Source: G963665925 sp050596425 (GTDB lineage: Bacteria; Bacillota; Clostridia; Peptostreptococcales; Acidaminobacteraceae). From it: a stretch of DNA of 64,000 bases. This document shows positions 50,787 to 60,949 of the stretch, piece after piece. The stretch spans positions 4,846,367 through 4,910,366 of the forward strand of contig NZ_CP192292.1 of NCBI RefSeq assembly GCF_050596425.1, read 5' to 3'. Position 1 is the first letter of the stretch. Every line of letters begins with the position of its first letter. Under the pieces are notes generated by a model, which was not told the DNA's origin, did no database searches, and saw only the letters and a list, made by a program, of their open reading frames with translations. The position numbers and the translations under genes were made by a program.

Positions 50787-50893
50787 ATTTACGAACCTTT
50801 CTACTGTCTCATTATCGTACACCTATTATAACATGCAAATTTGGCCCTGTATTGTGTTTTACTTTAATATTGATATTTAATATTAGAAGAACT

Positions 50894-50933
50894 AAAAAAA
50901 CGCTGTATAGATGAAACTATAAAGCGTTTTTTT
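50894..50933 (-). terminator. terminator after lipid kinase gene
   Basis: AACGCTnTATAG/CTATAnAGCGTT hairpin with T runs on both sides, so it works in either direction; it sits between the lipid kinase and deacetylase genes. Confidence 0.85.
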
Positions 50934-50984
50934 CGCGGTATATTCAACAATATAGATTTTAAACCATATTATTACATATAAATT

Positions 50985-51863
50985 TCAATGCCAGATTTCA
51001 ATTTTTTCATGATACATATTTATTGTTGCAGGTGTCATGGAGACCAAATTTCCATCAGCACTCACATGAAGATCTCTGTTGAACGTATCAATTTTAATAG
51101 TACGACATGTGAATGTTTCAACTTCAGGTTCTGTTTCATGTTGTCCCTTGTAAACTTTTGGAAACACTCTAAGAAATTTTCTTCTAGGCAATTTTCTGAC
51201 CAAGCATATTTGAAAAACGCCACTATCTAGTTTGGCTTTAGGCGTGATTTTCATTCCACCACCAAAATACTGACCATTACCAATAGCTATTAAATATGCA
51301 TCTCGCTCTACTTCAAGACCATCTAGGGTTAACCTCACTTTAAATGGCTGAAATGCAAATATTGATTTTATAGTGCTTAATGTGTATGCTGAACCACCAG
51401 GAATAAGCTTCTTAATTTTTCCTGTATCATAAATAATTTTTCCATCTATACCTACACCTGCAGAGTTGATAAATATTACACCATTTACAGACCCAAGATC
51501 GACCTTTTTAAGTCTCCCTTTAAGAATCTTTCGAAGCGCTTTTTCAGGTTCTTTGGGAATATCTAAACTCCGCGCCAGGTCATTTCCTGTACCCATGGGG
51601 ATAAGACCAAGTCGAATATTCACTCCGACGATTGCATTTATACACTCAATAATTGTTCCATCTCCACCAACTGCTACTAGATCCGTATACTGTTTTTTCT
51701 CAATTGACTGCTTCACCAAATCAGTTATTTGATTTTCTCTATTTGACACTTTAATGTCATAAGTTAGTTTTTCTCCATCACATTGGTCATGAATTAAAGG
51801 AAGCACTTTCTTAGCTTGTCCATTTCCTGCAGCTGGATTCACAATAAATAAAATTTTTCTCAT
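50985..51863 (-). CDS. diacylglycerol kinase-family lipid kinase (DgkB/YegS type)
   Basis: 292 residues. FIVNPAAGNGQAKKVL, VAVGGDGTIIECINAI (the GGDGT nucleotide site) and LGLIPMGTGNDLARSL are the DAGK catalytic motifs; the later AIGNGQYFGGGMKITPKA is also conserved. It phosphorylates diacylglycerol or a related lipid at the membrane. GAGGTG precedes the ATG. Confidence 0.95.
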   Translation of the reverse strand: MRKILFIVNPAAGNGQAKKVLPLIHDQCDGEKLTYDIKVSNRENQITDLVKQSIEKKQYTDLVAVGGDGTIIECINAIVGVNIRLGLIPMGTGNDLARSLDIPKEPEKALRKILKGRLKKVDLGSVNGVIFINSAGVGIDGKIIYDTGKIKKLIPGGSAYTLSTIKSIFAFQPFKVRLTLDGLEVERDAYLIAIGNGQYFGGGMKITPKAKLDSGVFQICLVRKLPRRKFLRVFPKVYKGQHETEPEVETFTCRTIKIDTFNRDLHVSADGNLVSMTPATINMYHEKIEIWH

Positions 51864-51946
51864 TTCTCACCTCTTAAGAGCTGTTATTCTATATTAATTC
51901 TACCAGAGCAGGTATTATTCCTTTCATACTTTATGTCTATTTTCTA

Positions 51947-51962
51947 TGTTTCACGTGAAACA
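51947..51962. promoter_or_regulatory. parS site 1
   Basis: TGTTTCACGTGAAACA, exact match to the Firmicutes ParB-binding palindrome, 84 bases upstream of the lipid kinase start. Confidence 0.95.
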
Positions 51963-53633
51963 TGTTTTAGAAGACTCACTCCACTATTATAAAATCAAGT
52001 GTTGTGCTTTTTAACCCAAGGCTTAAAATTTCATGCTGGCAACCTTTATTATTAATATCTATATCCACTTTCTGCTCCTTATGATCTATGATATTTATAT
52101 CTGATTATTTATAAACTGTACTTTATCATTCTCAATATATTATAAATCAAGGTATTATACCTATCTTATCGATGAAGTATAGATAAATTAAGCTGTATTG
52201 ATCATAAATATTAGATATTAAGTGTAAGCTTATCCTTTCTTGTCGGTCAATATTCTTCAAGTAGACATGAAGCCTTCCTGTCGCCTTCACCTTAACACGA
52301 TAACATACAAGACTCCCTGCCATTAATAAATTCCTCTGATTAGCACTTCATTTGATTTTGAATCTCATGAATATCAAATTCAATTAAATCAGTCAATTTA
52401 TTGCAAAGCTCAATTATGTTTCTAACAATTTTCTTGCTCATTTTTATAAAACCAATTCAATGATTAGATTTAAATAATATGATCTAAGGCAGCTTTCAGT
52501 GCTTATCAATTATTTAAATTCTAAAATAATATTGATTATTATGTATGGCCTCAAGGAATAAATCGTAAAATGCGATTAATGATACTAGAAAAATAATAAA
52601 ATTTGTGCTTAAAAATCACTATAACAGCATGGAACACTCCAATTAATATAAAATTCCCCTTAAATACTTTCATGATGACTTGCAGACTTGTAATTGCAAT
52701 AGCTCTAGCGTTTTTTGCGCACACGGCGTTTTTTTATAAAAATAATACCCTTGTACCAGTCACTTTTTTTTATCCATACAGAGGCATTTCAGGCTTCATT
52801 ATATTATTTCTAAATCTTCATCCATATTTTATTCTGAAAATTCCCTTATACGATATAAACTCCGACAATTAAGGGCTTTTACACTAAAGTTGTTCTATTG
52901 AGTCAATAAATTTCAATATTTTGCGATTTTTATCTGATAAATAATGAATCATTAATTATTTTCTCATACAAATTAAATAAATATCCAACACTTTTTTTGC
53001 TCATTGAACATATGAAAACCATTCCATTTTAGTATTGTCACTAAAAAATCTATTCATATAATACGCTTACTTAAAGTTTTACGCTTGTTTCATCTTGTCA
53101 TATTCTTGACTCATTCACATCTTTTCTCATATCGTACTGGCCCTAAAACTGATACAAATACTTTATGTTTTGAGAGAGTCGTTCTTATTAGAAAGTAAAA
53201 TTTACGTTTTCATCTAAGCCTTTTTCTATTCTGAGCCAGTCGCAAATTATCCTTTAAGATCCCTTGTCATGGAATATATATATTTAAAATTCACTTCTTT
53301 ATATACTTTTTTCCCCTAAAGCCTGCACTCTACTCAAATTCCACTCTAGAGTATTAAGTCGTATAACCATATATCAAACATCAATTATATAACTGCAGCG
53401 TCAATACTTCATATTTTCATATTCTAAAATGAGTTGATACAGACATTCGGATCATTCTATAATTTGTGCAAATGCAGATAGTCATCATATCTATAACTAA
53501 GAAACTTCTAAATGGTCTCTCTTGTTTACGCTGCTTTCATTGCACTTGACTACAATTGCTGTTTGAGTGTTCACTTAAAAACTGTTATTATTAATCGTTT
53601 CTTATATGAGTATACACCTCTAGAATCCATTTA

Positions 53634-53649
53634 TGTTTCACGTGAAACA
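53634..53649. promoter_or_regulatory. parS site 2
   Basis: Exact 16-bp palindrome TGTTTCACGTGAAACA. Confidence 0.95.
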
Positions 53650-53905
53650 ATCTACACCTGAGACTATATTGCTATAAGTAAAGGTTAACAATAGAAATTT
53701 TCGACGTCTGCCATTCTTTCAGTTTACAATTAGCACGCACTGCTTCCTGTTTCTTATTTCCTGTTTACTGTTTCCTTGAATTATTCTCATATACATTATT
53801 CCATCTAGACATTTTGCATAATATAAGTAATGACATTCTTCACATAAATGAAATACCTTAAATATATGTCTATTATATGATCAGACTCATACTTTAGCTA
53901 CAAAA

Positions 53906-53921
53906 TGTTTCACGTGAAACA
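53906..53921. promoter_or_regulatory. parS site 3
   Basis: Exact 16-bp palindrome TGTTTCACGTGAAACA. Confidence 0.95.
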
Positions 53922-54043
53922 TTAATGACATCTCGGACAATCATCTCTTTATTCCATTTGCATAAGGCATCCTCATTTCGAGGATTATCGTAACCCCCAT
54001 AGAGATGCATTAATACATTTAATCAATATAATTGCTACAAATA

Positions 54044-54075
54044 AAAAAGGCGATGTTTCACGTGAAACATCACCT
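54044..54075 (-). terminator. parS site 4 embedded in the parB terminator
   Basis: The parS palindrome at 54054-54069 forms the top of a hairpin with AAGG/CCTT and GAT/ATC extensions; six T follow on the minus strand, directly after the parB stop. One sequence thus serves as ParB site and transcription terminator. Confidence 0.85.
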
Positions 54076-54089
54076 TAGCAAATTATATT

Positions 54090-54974
54090 CTATTTCTTAA
54101 GCATTTGAATAAGACGGCTTAGATCTTCATCATTATAATACTCAATTTCGATCCTACCTTTTTTACGTCCCTGCTTGATATTGACCTTTGTTCCGAAAAC
54201 AGATTGTAAGTCACTTTCAAACTCAATTATAAATGAATCCTTAACATCTCGACTAACAACCGTATTTTTTACCTGCTTGGCTCTGGCAACCAGTCTTTCT
54301 GTTTCTCGTACACTTAAAGATTCAGTAATAACTTTCTCAGCCAGTTGAGCACGCATTTTTTCATCTTCTAATCCCAGCAGGGCACGTCCATGCCCGCCTG
54401 ATAAATCTCCATCCATTACAAACTTCTGTAAGGCTTCATCTAACTTGAGAAGTCTAAGCGTATTTGTAATATATGTTCTGCTTTTTCCAACAGCCTTTGC
54501 TACGTCCTGCTGTGTTAGGGCATGTTCTGAAATAAGTGATTCATAAGCAAGTGCTTCTTCAATATCGTTTAAGTCTTCTCTCTGAACATTCTCGATAAGG
54601 GCAACTTGGGCTTGCTGAAGATCATCAAGACTTCTAATAACAGCTGTTATACTCTTTAAGCCTGCATTCTTTGAAGCTCTCCATCGTCTTTCACCTGCTA
54701 CAATTTCATAGCCCTTATCCAGCTCTTTTACAACTATCGGTTGAACAACACCATGTGTGGTGATTGAGTCCTCCAAGGCTTTTAGTTTAGTCTTGTCGAA
54801 ATGACGTCTCGGTTGATTCTTGTTTGGCATGATCTCATTAATGTCTAGTTCAACAATCTGATCTGTGCTTTTTCGACTTTTCTGCGATACCCCACTTGAC
54901 TCCTTCTTTTCAGGAACATCCTGTGGGATTAAAGCCCCCAGTCCTTTACCGAGTCCTCTTTTCGCTTTAGCCAT
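54090..54974 (-). CDS. parB: chromosome partition protein ParB
   Basis: 294 residues from the ATG at 54974 (GGAGG six bases upstream, inside the end of parA). MAKAKRGLGKGLGALIP start, CTPase/N-domain IMPNKNQPRRHF and VAGERRWRASKNAGL (GERR), HTH LTQQDVAKAVGKSRTYITNTLRLL, C-terminal dimer domain. Binds the parS sites that begin immediately downstream. Confidence 0.97.
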   Translation of the reverse strand: MAKAKRGLGKGLGALIPQDVPEKKESSGVSQKSRKSTDQIVELDINEIMPNKNQPRRHFDKTKLKALEDSITTHGVVQPIVVKELDKGYEIVAGERRWRASKNAGLKSITAVIRSLDDLQQAQVALIENVQREDLNDIEEALAYESLISEHALTQQDVAKAVGKSRTYITNTLRLLKLDEALQKFVMDGDLSGGHGRALLGLEDEKMRAQLAEKVITESLSVRETERLVARAKQVKNTVVSRDVKDSFIIEFESDLQSVFGTKVNIKQGRKKGRIEIEYYNDEDLSRLIQMLKK

Positions 54975-55740
54975 TCTCACCCTCCAGACTTACTATTTCT
55001 TCAGCCAAATCTAAATAGGCTATAGCCCCTTTAGACTTTTCGTCATACTCAATAACTGGTACCCCATAGCTCGGCGCTTCAGCCAGTCGAACATTTTTAG
55101 GGATCATTGTTGTATACACTTTACTCTTAAAGTACTTTTTAACCTCTTCCACCACCTGTATTGATAGGTTAGTACGGCCATCAAACATACTCAAAAGCAC
55201 ACCTTCAATTTCAAGATGAGGATTTAGACCTCGCTTGATAAGTTGGAATGTGTTCATAAGTTGACTCACGCCTTCAAGTGCATAATATTCACACTGAATC
55301 GGTATAATCACCCCATCAACCGCCACCAGAGAATTGATTGTCAGTAGACCCAGTGATGGTGGACAATCGACAAAAATATAGTCATAATTGTCACGAACAG
55401 CATTAATAATTCGTTTTAAACGTTGTTCTCTATTGTCGATTTCAATCATTTCGATCTCTGCACCGGCCAGTTGTACATTTGATGGAATTATGTCCAGGCC
55501 CTTAAAAGGTGTTGGAATTATACATTTTTCAACGTCTATATCATCAATTAAAGCATCATATAAGTTGTATTCTAAGGCGTCTTTGCTCAGTCCTAAACCG
55601 CTTGTGCTGTTGCCTTGCGGATCATTGTCAATAACAAGCACTCTCTTGCCGAGTCTTGCAAGGCTTGCTGATAAATTGACATTTGTGGTTGTCTTTCCGA
55701 CACCACCTTTTTGATTAAATATTGCTATTGCTTTACCCAT
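54967..55740 (-). CDS. parA: chromosome partition ATPase ParA (Soj)
   Basis: 257 residues from the ATG at 55740 (AGGAG upstream). Deviant Walker A FNQKGGVGKTTTNVNLSA, switch VIDNDPQGNSTSGLG, Walker B YIFVDCPPSLG. Works with ParB and regulates initiation in Bacillus. Overlaps parB by 8 bases. Confidence 0.97.
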   Translation of the reverse strand: MGKAIAIFNQKGGVGKTTTNVNLSASLARLGKRVLVIDNDPQGNSTSGLGLSKDALEYNLYDALIDDIDVEKCIIPTPFKGLDIIPSNVQLAGAEIEMIEIDNREQRLKRIINAVRDNYDYIFVDCPPSLGLLTINSLVAVDGVIIPIQCEYYALEGVSQLMNTFQLIKRGLNPHLEIEGVLLSMFDGRTNLSIQVVEEVKKYFKSKVYTTMIPKNVRLAEAPSYGVPVIEYDEKSKGAIAYLDLAEEIVSLEGENG

Positions 55741-55933
55741 TGTCTCACTCCTATTAAGTGGTCTTAAAATCATTATACACTATAAAATGTTTTTATACTT
55801 CTCAAAAAGCAAGAACAAAACAAAAAGTCAACGTTTTGATACTTTTCCCATTACTTTGAAGTGGTTATTTACATTTATTTACATTTTAGAAGCCGCATTT
55901 CCTGGGAAATAATCATAAATAATAATCCACATA

Positions 55934-55967
55934 TAAAAAAGCCAGCCCAGAATAACTGAACTGACTT
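55934..55967 (-). terminator. terminator after noc
   Basis: AAGTCAGTTCAG/CTGGGCTGGCTT with G-T wobbles, then TTTTTT on the minus strand. Confidence 0.8.
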
Positions 55968-55971
55968 TTGA

Positions 55972-56757
55972 TTAATTAGATTTATCTTTGGGAATTCGGA
56001 CAACCACTTCTATATGATCCCCTTTGTCACTTTGATCGAACTCTGCATTAAGACCCGTGTCTTTTATCGCCTGATAAGCTTGCTTCAATGTATTAATATA
56101 AATCTTGTAGTTGAAAACACCACGAATGTTCTTTTTTTTCTTGGGTTCATTCAGTGTTAAATATGTCTGAACAAGTTCTTCTGTCTTTTTTACAGTAAGC
56201 TCATTCTTAATGACTTGATCAATAACTTTTTCATGAAGTGCTTCATCTTCTAGCTTTAGTAGGGCACGAGCATGTCGCTCAGACAATCCAGAGTGAACTA
56301 TTTTGTCTCTAACCTTTGGCGATAGCTTTAAAATTCTCAGTTTGTTTGATATAGTTGATTGATTCTTCCCCACTCGTGCAGCAACATCTTTTTGAGACAT
56401 TTCATGTTCTTCAATCAGGCGTCTAAAGCCTTCTGCCTCTTCCACAAAGTTCAAATCCACACGTTGAAGATTCTCAATCAGTGCCATAAATGCTGATGCT
56501 GTCGTGCTCGAGTCAATCACTATAGCAGGTACTGCATTCAAGCCTGCCGTCCTCGATGCTCTCAATCGTCTTTCTCCCATAATCAGCTCGTACTTATTTT
56601 CGACTTGGCGGACACTGATTGGCTGCAAAACACCAAATGCCTTTATCGATTCAGATAATTCCTGAATACCTTCTTCGTCAAAAATTTGTCTTGGTTGATC
56701 TGGATTGGCAACAATATCTTCAATCGGAATTTCGATAATTTCATTTGATCTTTTCAC
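55972..56757 (-). CDS. noc: nucleoid occlusion / second ParB-like protein
   Basis: About 261 residues. N-domain VANPDQPRQIFDEEGIQEL and MGERRLRASRTAGLNAVPA, HTH MSQKDVAARVGKNQSTISNKLRIL, C-terminal dimer domain. It lies between rsmG and parA exactly where Bacillus has noc, so Noc is the best name. It could equally be a second ParB-type CTPase. The GTG at 56757 with GGAGG nine bases before is preferred to a TTG at 56763 that is too close to it. It lacks the N-terminal amphipathic extension of Bacillus Noc that binds the membrane. Confidence 0.85.
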   Translation of the reverse strand: MKRSNEIIEIPIEDIVANPDQPRQIFDEEGIQELSESIKAFGVLQPISVRQVENKYELIMGERRLRASRTAGLNAVPAIVIDSSTTASAFMALIENLQRVDLNFVEEAEGFRRLIEEHEMSQKDVAARVGKNQSTISNKLRILKLSPKVRDKIVHSGLSERHARALLKLEDEALHEKVIDQVIKNELTVKKTEELVQTYLTLNEPKKKKNIRGVFNYKIYINTLKQAYQAIKDTGLNAEFDQSDKGDHIEVVVRIPKDKSN

Positions 56758-56792
56758 AGACAATGACCTCCCATAACATGCTTTTGCATACC

Positions 56793-57509
56793 CTATACTA
56801 TCGGATTTTTCGTTGGTTTACCAGCTTTTCGAGGATATTTCGTTGGTGTGTTTGAAATTTTTTCAATCACAATCAAGGTATGCTCAATATCCACTTCAGG
56901 CAGTGGTACAACAACAACTTTCTTCACTTTTCCCCCAAGGGTTTCAATAGCTTTTTGAGCTTGATTCAGTTCATCTTTGTAAGACATGCTCTTTAAAGCG
57001 ATAAAATGACCGCCAACCTTAACAAATGGCATGCAATACTCCGCTAGGACAGCTAAATTTGCAACTGCCCGTGATACAGCAACATCATACACTTCACGGT
57101 AGTCTTCATCCTTGCCATAATCTTCTGCCCTTCCATGAATAAACTCAACATGGTCAAGGCCAATTTCATCAGATACAGCTTGAAGAAACTTAATGCGTTT
57201 ATTTAATGAATCAAGAAGTGTTAAATCAATACTTCTATCAAATATTTTCATAGCCAAACCAGGAAATCCTGCACCTGTTCCAACGTCGATCACTGATCCT
57301 CCATTTGGAACTTCACTTGATAGATATGTGCCCACTGAATCCAGAAAATGCTTGATATACACTTCTCGTTTTTCAGTGATCCCAGTCAAATTCATATGCT
57401 CATTCCACTCGACTAGAAGTCTTCTATAAATATCAAAATCATCATAGTGAGATGCACCAAACTCAATGCCCATCTCCTCAAGACCCTTTTCAAATTCTAT
57501 CTTATTCAT
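56793..57509 (-). CDS. rsmG: 16S rRNA 7-methylguanosine methyltransferase
   Basis: 238 residues. MNLTGITEKREVYIKHFLDS, SVIDVGTGAGFPGLAMKI (SAM motif) and AVSRAVANLAVLAEY are GidB/RsmG signatures. It methylates G527 of 16S rRNA. It overlaps the mnmG end by 8 bases. Confidence 0.97.
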   Translation of the reverse strand: MNKIEFEKGLEEMGIEFGASHYDDFDIYRRLLVEWNEHMNLTGITEKREVYIKHFLDSVGTYLSSEVPNGGSVIDVGTGAGFPGLAMKIFDRSIDLTLLDSLNKRIKFLQAVSDEIGLDHVEFIHGRAEDYGKDEDYREVYDVAVSRAVANLAVLAEYCMPFVKVGGHFIALKSMSYKDELNQAQKAIETLGGKVKKVVVVPLPEVDIEHTLIVIEKISNTPTKYPRKAGKPTKNPIV

Positions 57510-59400
57510 GACTTTGTGCCTTCTTCCTCTTTTGCTGCTCCATGAAAACCATTAAAACAGATATATCAGCTGGAGAAACGCCTGATATTCTTGAGGCCTG
57601 ACCTATTGATTCTGGCTTGACCTGATCTAGTTTCTGTCTGGCTTCTAGTCTTAAACCCTCTATAGACGCATAGTCTATATCTGAAGAAAGCTTCTTAGAT
57701 TCTAAGGCTTTGAACTTGCTAATTTGCTGAAGCTGCTTTTTAATATATCCTTCATACTTAATTTGAACTTCACATTGTTTCCATATATCATCACGAAGTT
57801 CTGGTCTTTCTGGATCCAGTGCAGCAAGTGTCTTGTAACCAAGCTCTGGACGCTTCATAAGCTCGGACAATGATACACCACTTTTCAGGTTTGATGCACT
57901 GCCAAGTGACTCTAGGAATGGATTGATCTCAGCTGGTTTAACCTTGATTTCTCTCAGTCTTTCCATTTCTTTTTCCACTTCAGCTATTTTATGATCCAAT
58001 CGATCTTTGCGCGCCTGGGTTGCAAGACCAATCTCATATGATTTATTTGTCAGTCTTAAATCGGCATTGTCCTGGCGCAGAATCAATCTGTATTCCGCAC
58101 GTGAGGTCATCATTCTATAAGGTTCATTGGTACCTTTTATGACTAAATCATCAATAAGAACACCTATATAGGCCTCTGATCTATCTAATATAAATGGGTC
58201 TTCCCCTTTTACTTTTCTTGCAGCATTTATACCTGCAATAAGGCCTTGTGCCGCCGCTTCTTCATAACCCGATGACCCATTGAATTGCCCCGCTGAAAAG
58301 AGCCCATTAATATGCTTAAACTCCAGTGTCAGCTTTAACAAGGTAGGATCAACACAGTCATACTCAATGGCATAGGCTGGTCGCATTATTTCAACTTTTT
58401 CCATACCAGGTATAGTTCGCATAAACTTAATTTGAACATCTTCTGGCAGGCTGGTCGACATCCCTTGCACATACATTTCATTTGTATCAAGCCCTTCTGG
58501 CTCAATAAAAAGCTGATGTCTGTCCTTATCTGCGAATCGAGTGATCTTGTCTTCTATAGAAGGACAATATCTAGGACCGGTCCCCTCAATTTCGCCACCG
58601 TACATTGCAGATCTATGAATATTGTCCTGTATCACTTCATGGGTTCCCACATTGGTGTAAGTCAGCCAACACGGTTCTTCCTCTATTTCAACAGAATCAT
58701 TCATAAAGGAAAAAGGCACAATTTCCTTATCTCCGTACTGGATTTCCATATTGTCGTAATTTAGAGACCGCTTATTCACTCGGGCAGGCGTTCCAGTTTT
58801 GAAACGTCTCATATCTATGCCAAGTTCTTTAAGATTTTCTGTAAGCTCTAGAGAGGGCGCCAGTCCGTTGGGGCCACTTTGGAAGACTGCATTTCCAATA
58901 AAAATCTTACCGCCCAAATAGGTTCCCGTCGCTAAAATAACAGACTTGGCCTCGTAAAAAGCACCTGTAGACGTCAGTACACCTGTCACAGTGTCACCAT
59001 CCATCTCAAGCTTAATCACTTCACCCTGTTTCAAATGAAGATTATCCGTATTTTCAATGACTTTCTTCATTTCTCTATGATACAGAGATTTATCAGCCTG
59101 TGCTCTTAATGAATGAACCGCTGGTCCTTTTCGAACATTGAGCATCTTGCTTTGTATCATGGACTTGTCTATATTAAGTCCCATCTCTCCGCCCAGTGCA
59201 TCTATTTCGCAAACCAAATGACCTTTTCCCGTTCCTCCAATAGAAGGGTTGCATGGCATCATAGCCACAGAGTCCAGGTTTATTGAAAACATAAGCGTTT
59301 TCATACCCAATCTTGCAGCAGAAAGGCCAGCCTCACAACCTGCATGACCTGCACCTATAACAATGACATCATAAGCATCTGCATAAAATCTCTCTGCCAT
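57502..59400 (-). CDS. mnmG: tRNA uridine 5-carboxymethylaminomethyl modification enzyme MnmG
   Basis: 632 residues. FAD site VIVIGAGHAGCEAGLSAARLG, MPCNPSIGGTGKGHLVCEID, TGTYLGGKIFIG, YCPSIEDKITRF, and the C-terminal GLRLEARQKLDQVKPESIGQASRISGVSPAD. Together with MnmE it modifies U34 of tRNAs using FAD, GTP and methylene-tetrahydrofolate. Confidence 0.98.
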   Translation of the reverse strand: MAERFYADAYDVIVIGAGHAGCEAGLSAARLGMKTLMFSINLDSVAMMPCNPSIGGTGKGHLVCEIDALGGEMGLNIDKSMIQSKMLNVRKGPAVHSLRAQADKSLYHREMKKVIENTDNLHLKQGEVIKLEMDGDTVTGVLTSTGAFYEAKSVILATGTYLGGKIFIGNAVFQSGPNGLAPSLELTENLKELGIDMRRFKTGTPARVNKRSLNYDNMEIQYGDKEIVPFSFMNDSVEIEEEPCWLTYTNVGTHEVIQDNIHRSAMYGGEIEGTGPRYCPSIEDKITRFADKDRHQLFIEPEGLDTNEMYVQGMSTSLPEDVQIKFMRTIPGMEKVEIMRPAYAIEYDCVDPTLLKLTLEFKHINGLFSAGQFNGSSGYEEAAAQGLIAGINAARKVKGEDPFILDRSEAYIGVLIDDLVIKGTNEPYRMMTSRAEYRLILRQDNADLRLTNKSYEIGLATQARKDRLDHKIAEVEKEMERLREIKVKPAEINPFLESLGSASNLKSGVSLSELMKRPELGYKTLAALDPERPELRDDIWKQCEVQIKYEGYIKKQLQQISKFKALESKKLSSDIDYASIEGLRLEARQKLDQVKPESIGQASRISGVSPADISVLMVFMEQQKRKKAQSHE

Positions 59401-59503
59401 TATATCCTCCGAATTCTATAACAATCTAAATAGGTCTTCCCTATTTAAAGATAAAACTAAACCACCAAACACATTATATATCATGAAATCTATGACACAA
59501 CAA

Positions 59504-60883
59504 TTATTTACCTAAGCAGAAGTTACTGAAAATTTTCGTCATCATATCATCTTCAACCGTTTCACCGGTTACTTCTCCTAAAAACTGATAGGTATCTTTG
59601 GTGTCCACTTCAATGAAATCATAAGGCATGCCACTTTCAGTTGCATCAATGGCTGAGCGAATGGAATCCTTGGCTTTTTCAAGCGCCCGAATATGTCGGA
59701 TATTCGATACATAAGCATTCTCTTTTCGAATGACCTGACCACCAAAGACCATTTCTGATATTTGTGTTTCCACATCTTCAATGCCCTCTTCATTCATCAT
59801 TGATGTACGAATGAAAATTTTACCTGGAAGTCTCTTCTCTAAGGCATCTATATCAAATGCTTGTGGCAAATCTATTTTGTTGACTACAATAATGGCCTTT
59901 TTATCACCAATGCGGTCAATAATGTCTTCATCTTCTGATGTTAAGGGTTCTGATGCATTCACCACGAAAATTACCAAGTCAGCCTGATTAAAAAATGACT
60001 TTGATTTTTCAACACCGATTTTCTCCACCACATCCTCTGTTTCACGAATGCCTGCTGTGTCGATCAGCTTCAGTGGCACACCCTTGATGTTAATAAACTC
60101 CTCAATAACATCCCTTGTCGTACCTGGAATATCCGTAACGATGGCTCTTGCCTCTTTCAATAAGGCATTGAGCAAGGACGACTTACCCACATTAGGCTTT
60201 CCAACTATAACTGTGGATAATCCGTCACGAATAATTCTCCCGGTTTCCGCTGAGGATAACAAATCATCTATACCTTTTTCCACAGTGGATAACTTTTTCA
60301 CCACTTCCCCATAGGTTATCTCTTCAATATCCTCTTCTGGATAATCTATACACACCTCTAGCTGGGCCATTGTGGATACAAGCTCATCACGAAGGCTTGC
60401 AACTTTTTTAGACAGACTGCCCTCCAGTTGACCAAAAGCCACATCAAACCCCTTTGGTGTCTTGGCACTAATCAGATCCATAACAGATTCTGCCTGGGCC
60501 AAATCCAATCGGCCGTTTAAAAAGGCTCTTTTTGTGAACTCACCCACATCGGCCATACGTGCACCCGCTCGTAGAACACGCTTCACAATGCTCTGAAGAG
60601 GAATAACCCCACCATGACAATGAATTTCAACCACATCTTCTCTTGTATATGTTTTCGGTGCACGCATTAAAGTGACAAGCACTTCATCAATAACATGCTC
60701 GTTTTCATCAACGATATGACCATAAGTGAGCTTTCTACTTTCAAATGACTGGACCGCTTGTCCTTTTTTATTTCTAAAAATATCATGTAAGATCTTCTGG
60801 GCCTCGTCACCACTAAGCCTTATAATGCCGATAGCCCCTTCTCCGGGCGCTGTTGCAACGGCAACAATTGTATCAAATTCCAT
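59504..60883 (-). CDS. mnmE: tRNA modification GTPase MnmE
   Basis: 459 residues. N-terminal folate-binding domain (IVAVATAPGEGAIGIIRLSG, VEIHCHGGVIPLQ), G domain with GKPNVGKSSLLNALL, VTDIPGTTRDVIEE, DTAGIRETEDVVEKIG and NKIDLP, and C-terminal FCLGK with the catalytic Cys. Complete. Confidence 0.98.
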   Translation of the reverse strand: MEFDTIVAVATAPGEGAIGIIRLSGDEAQKILHDIFRNKKGQAVQSFESRKLTYGHIVDENEHVIDEVLVTLMRAPKTYTREDVVEIHCHGGVIPLQSIVKRVLRAGARMADVGEFTKRAFLNGRLDLAQAESVMDLISAKTPKGFDVAFGQLEGSLSKKVASLRDELVSTMAQLEVCIDYPEEDIEEITYGEVVKKLSTVEKGIDDLLSSAETGRIIRDGLSTVIVGKPNVGKSSLLNALLKEARAIVTDIPGTTRDVIEEFINIKGVPLKLIDTAGIRETEDVVEKIGVEKSKSFFNQADLVIFVVNASEPLTSEDEDIIDRIGDKKAIIVVNKIDLPQAFDIDALEKRLPGKIFIRTSMMNEEGIEDVETQISEMVFGGQVIRKENAYVSNIRHIRALEKAKDSIRSAIDATESGMPYDFIEVDTKDTYQFLGEVTGETVEDDMMTKIFSNFCLGK

Positions 60884-60911
60884 GCTTTCACCTCATTTTC
60901 GCATGCATATA

Positions 60912-60937
60912 GAAAAACCCAGCGCTTTGACTGGGTT
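60912..60937 (-). terminator. terminator after jag
   Basis: AACCCAG/CTGGGTT, 8-base loop, TTTTTC on the minus strand, 13 bases past the jag stop; ends the rpmH operon. Confidence 0.85.
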
Positions 60938-60949
60938 TTAAAAGGTCTA

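Larger units (their letters stand above)
51864..54089. other. 2.2-kb AT-rich gene-free region with parS sites
   Basis: No reading frame here has a ribosome site and sensible composition. The visible content is four perfect 16-bp parS sites and the parB terminator. The rest is AT-rich with many short direct repeats and no clear RNA gene. Being next to parAB and about 10-12 kb from oriC, it looks like the main centromere region. Confidence 0.75.

Noticed and set aside
52603..52872. 89-codon plus-strand ORF in the parS region
   Set aside because: No ribosome site, odd composition for a gene, lies in AT-rich non-coding DNA; hydrophobic stretches are expected from AT-rich codons.
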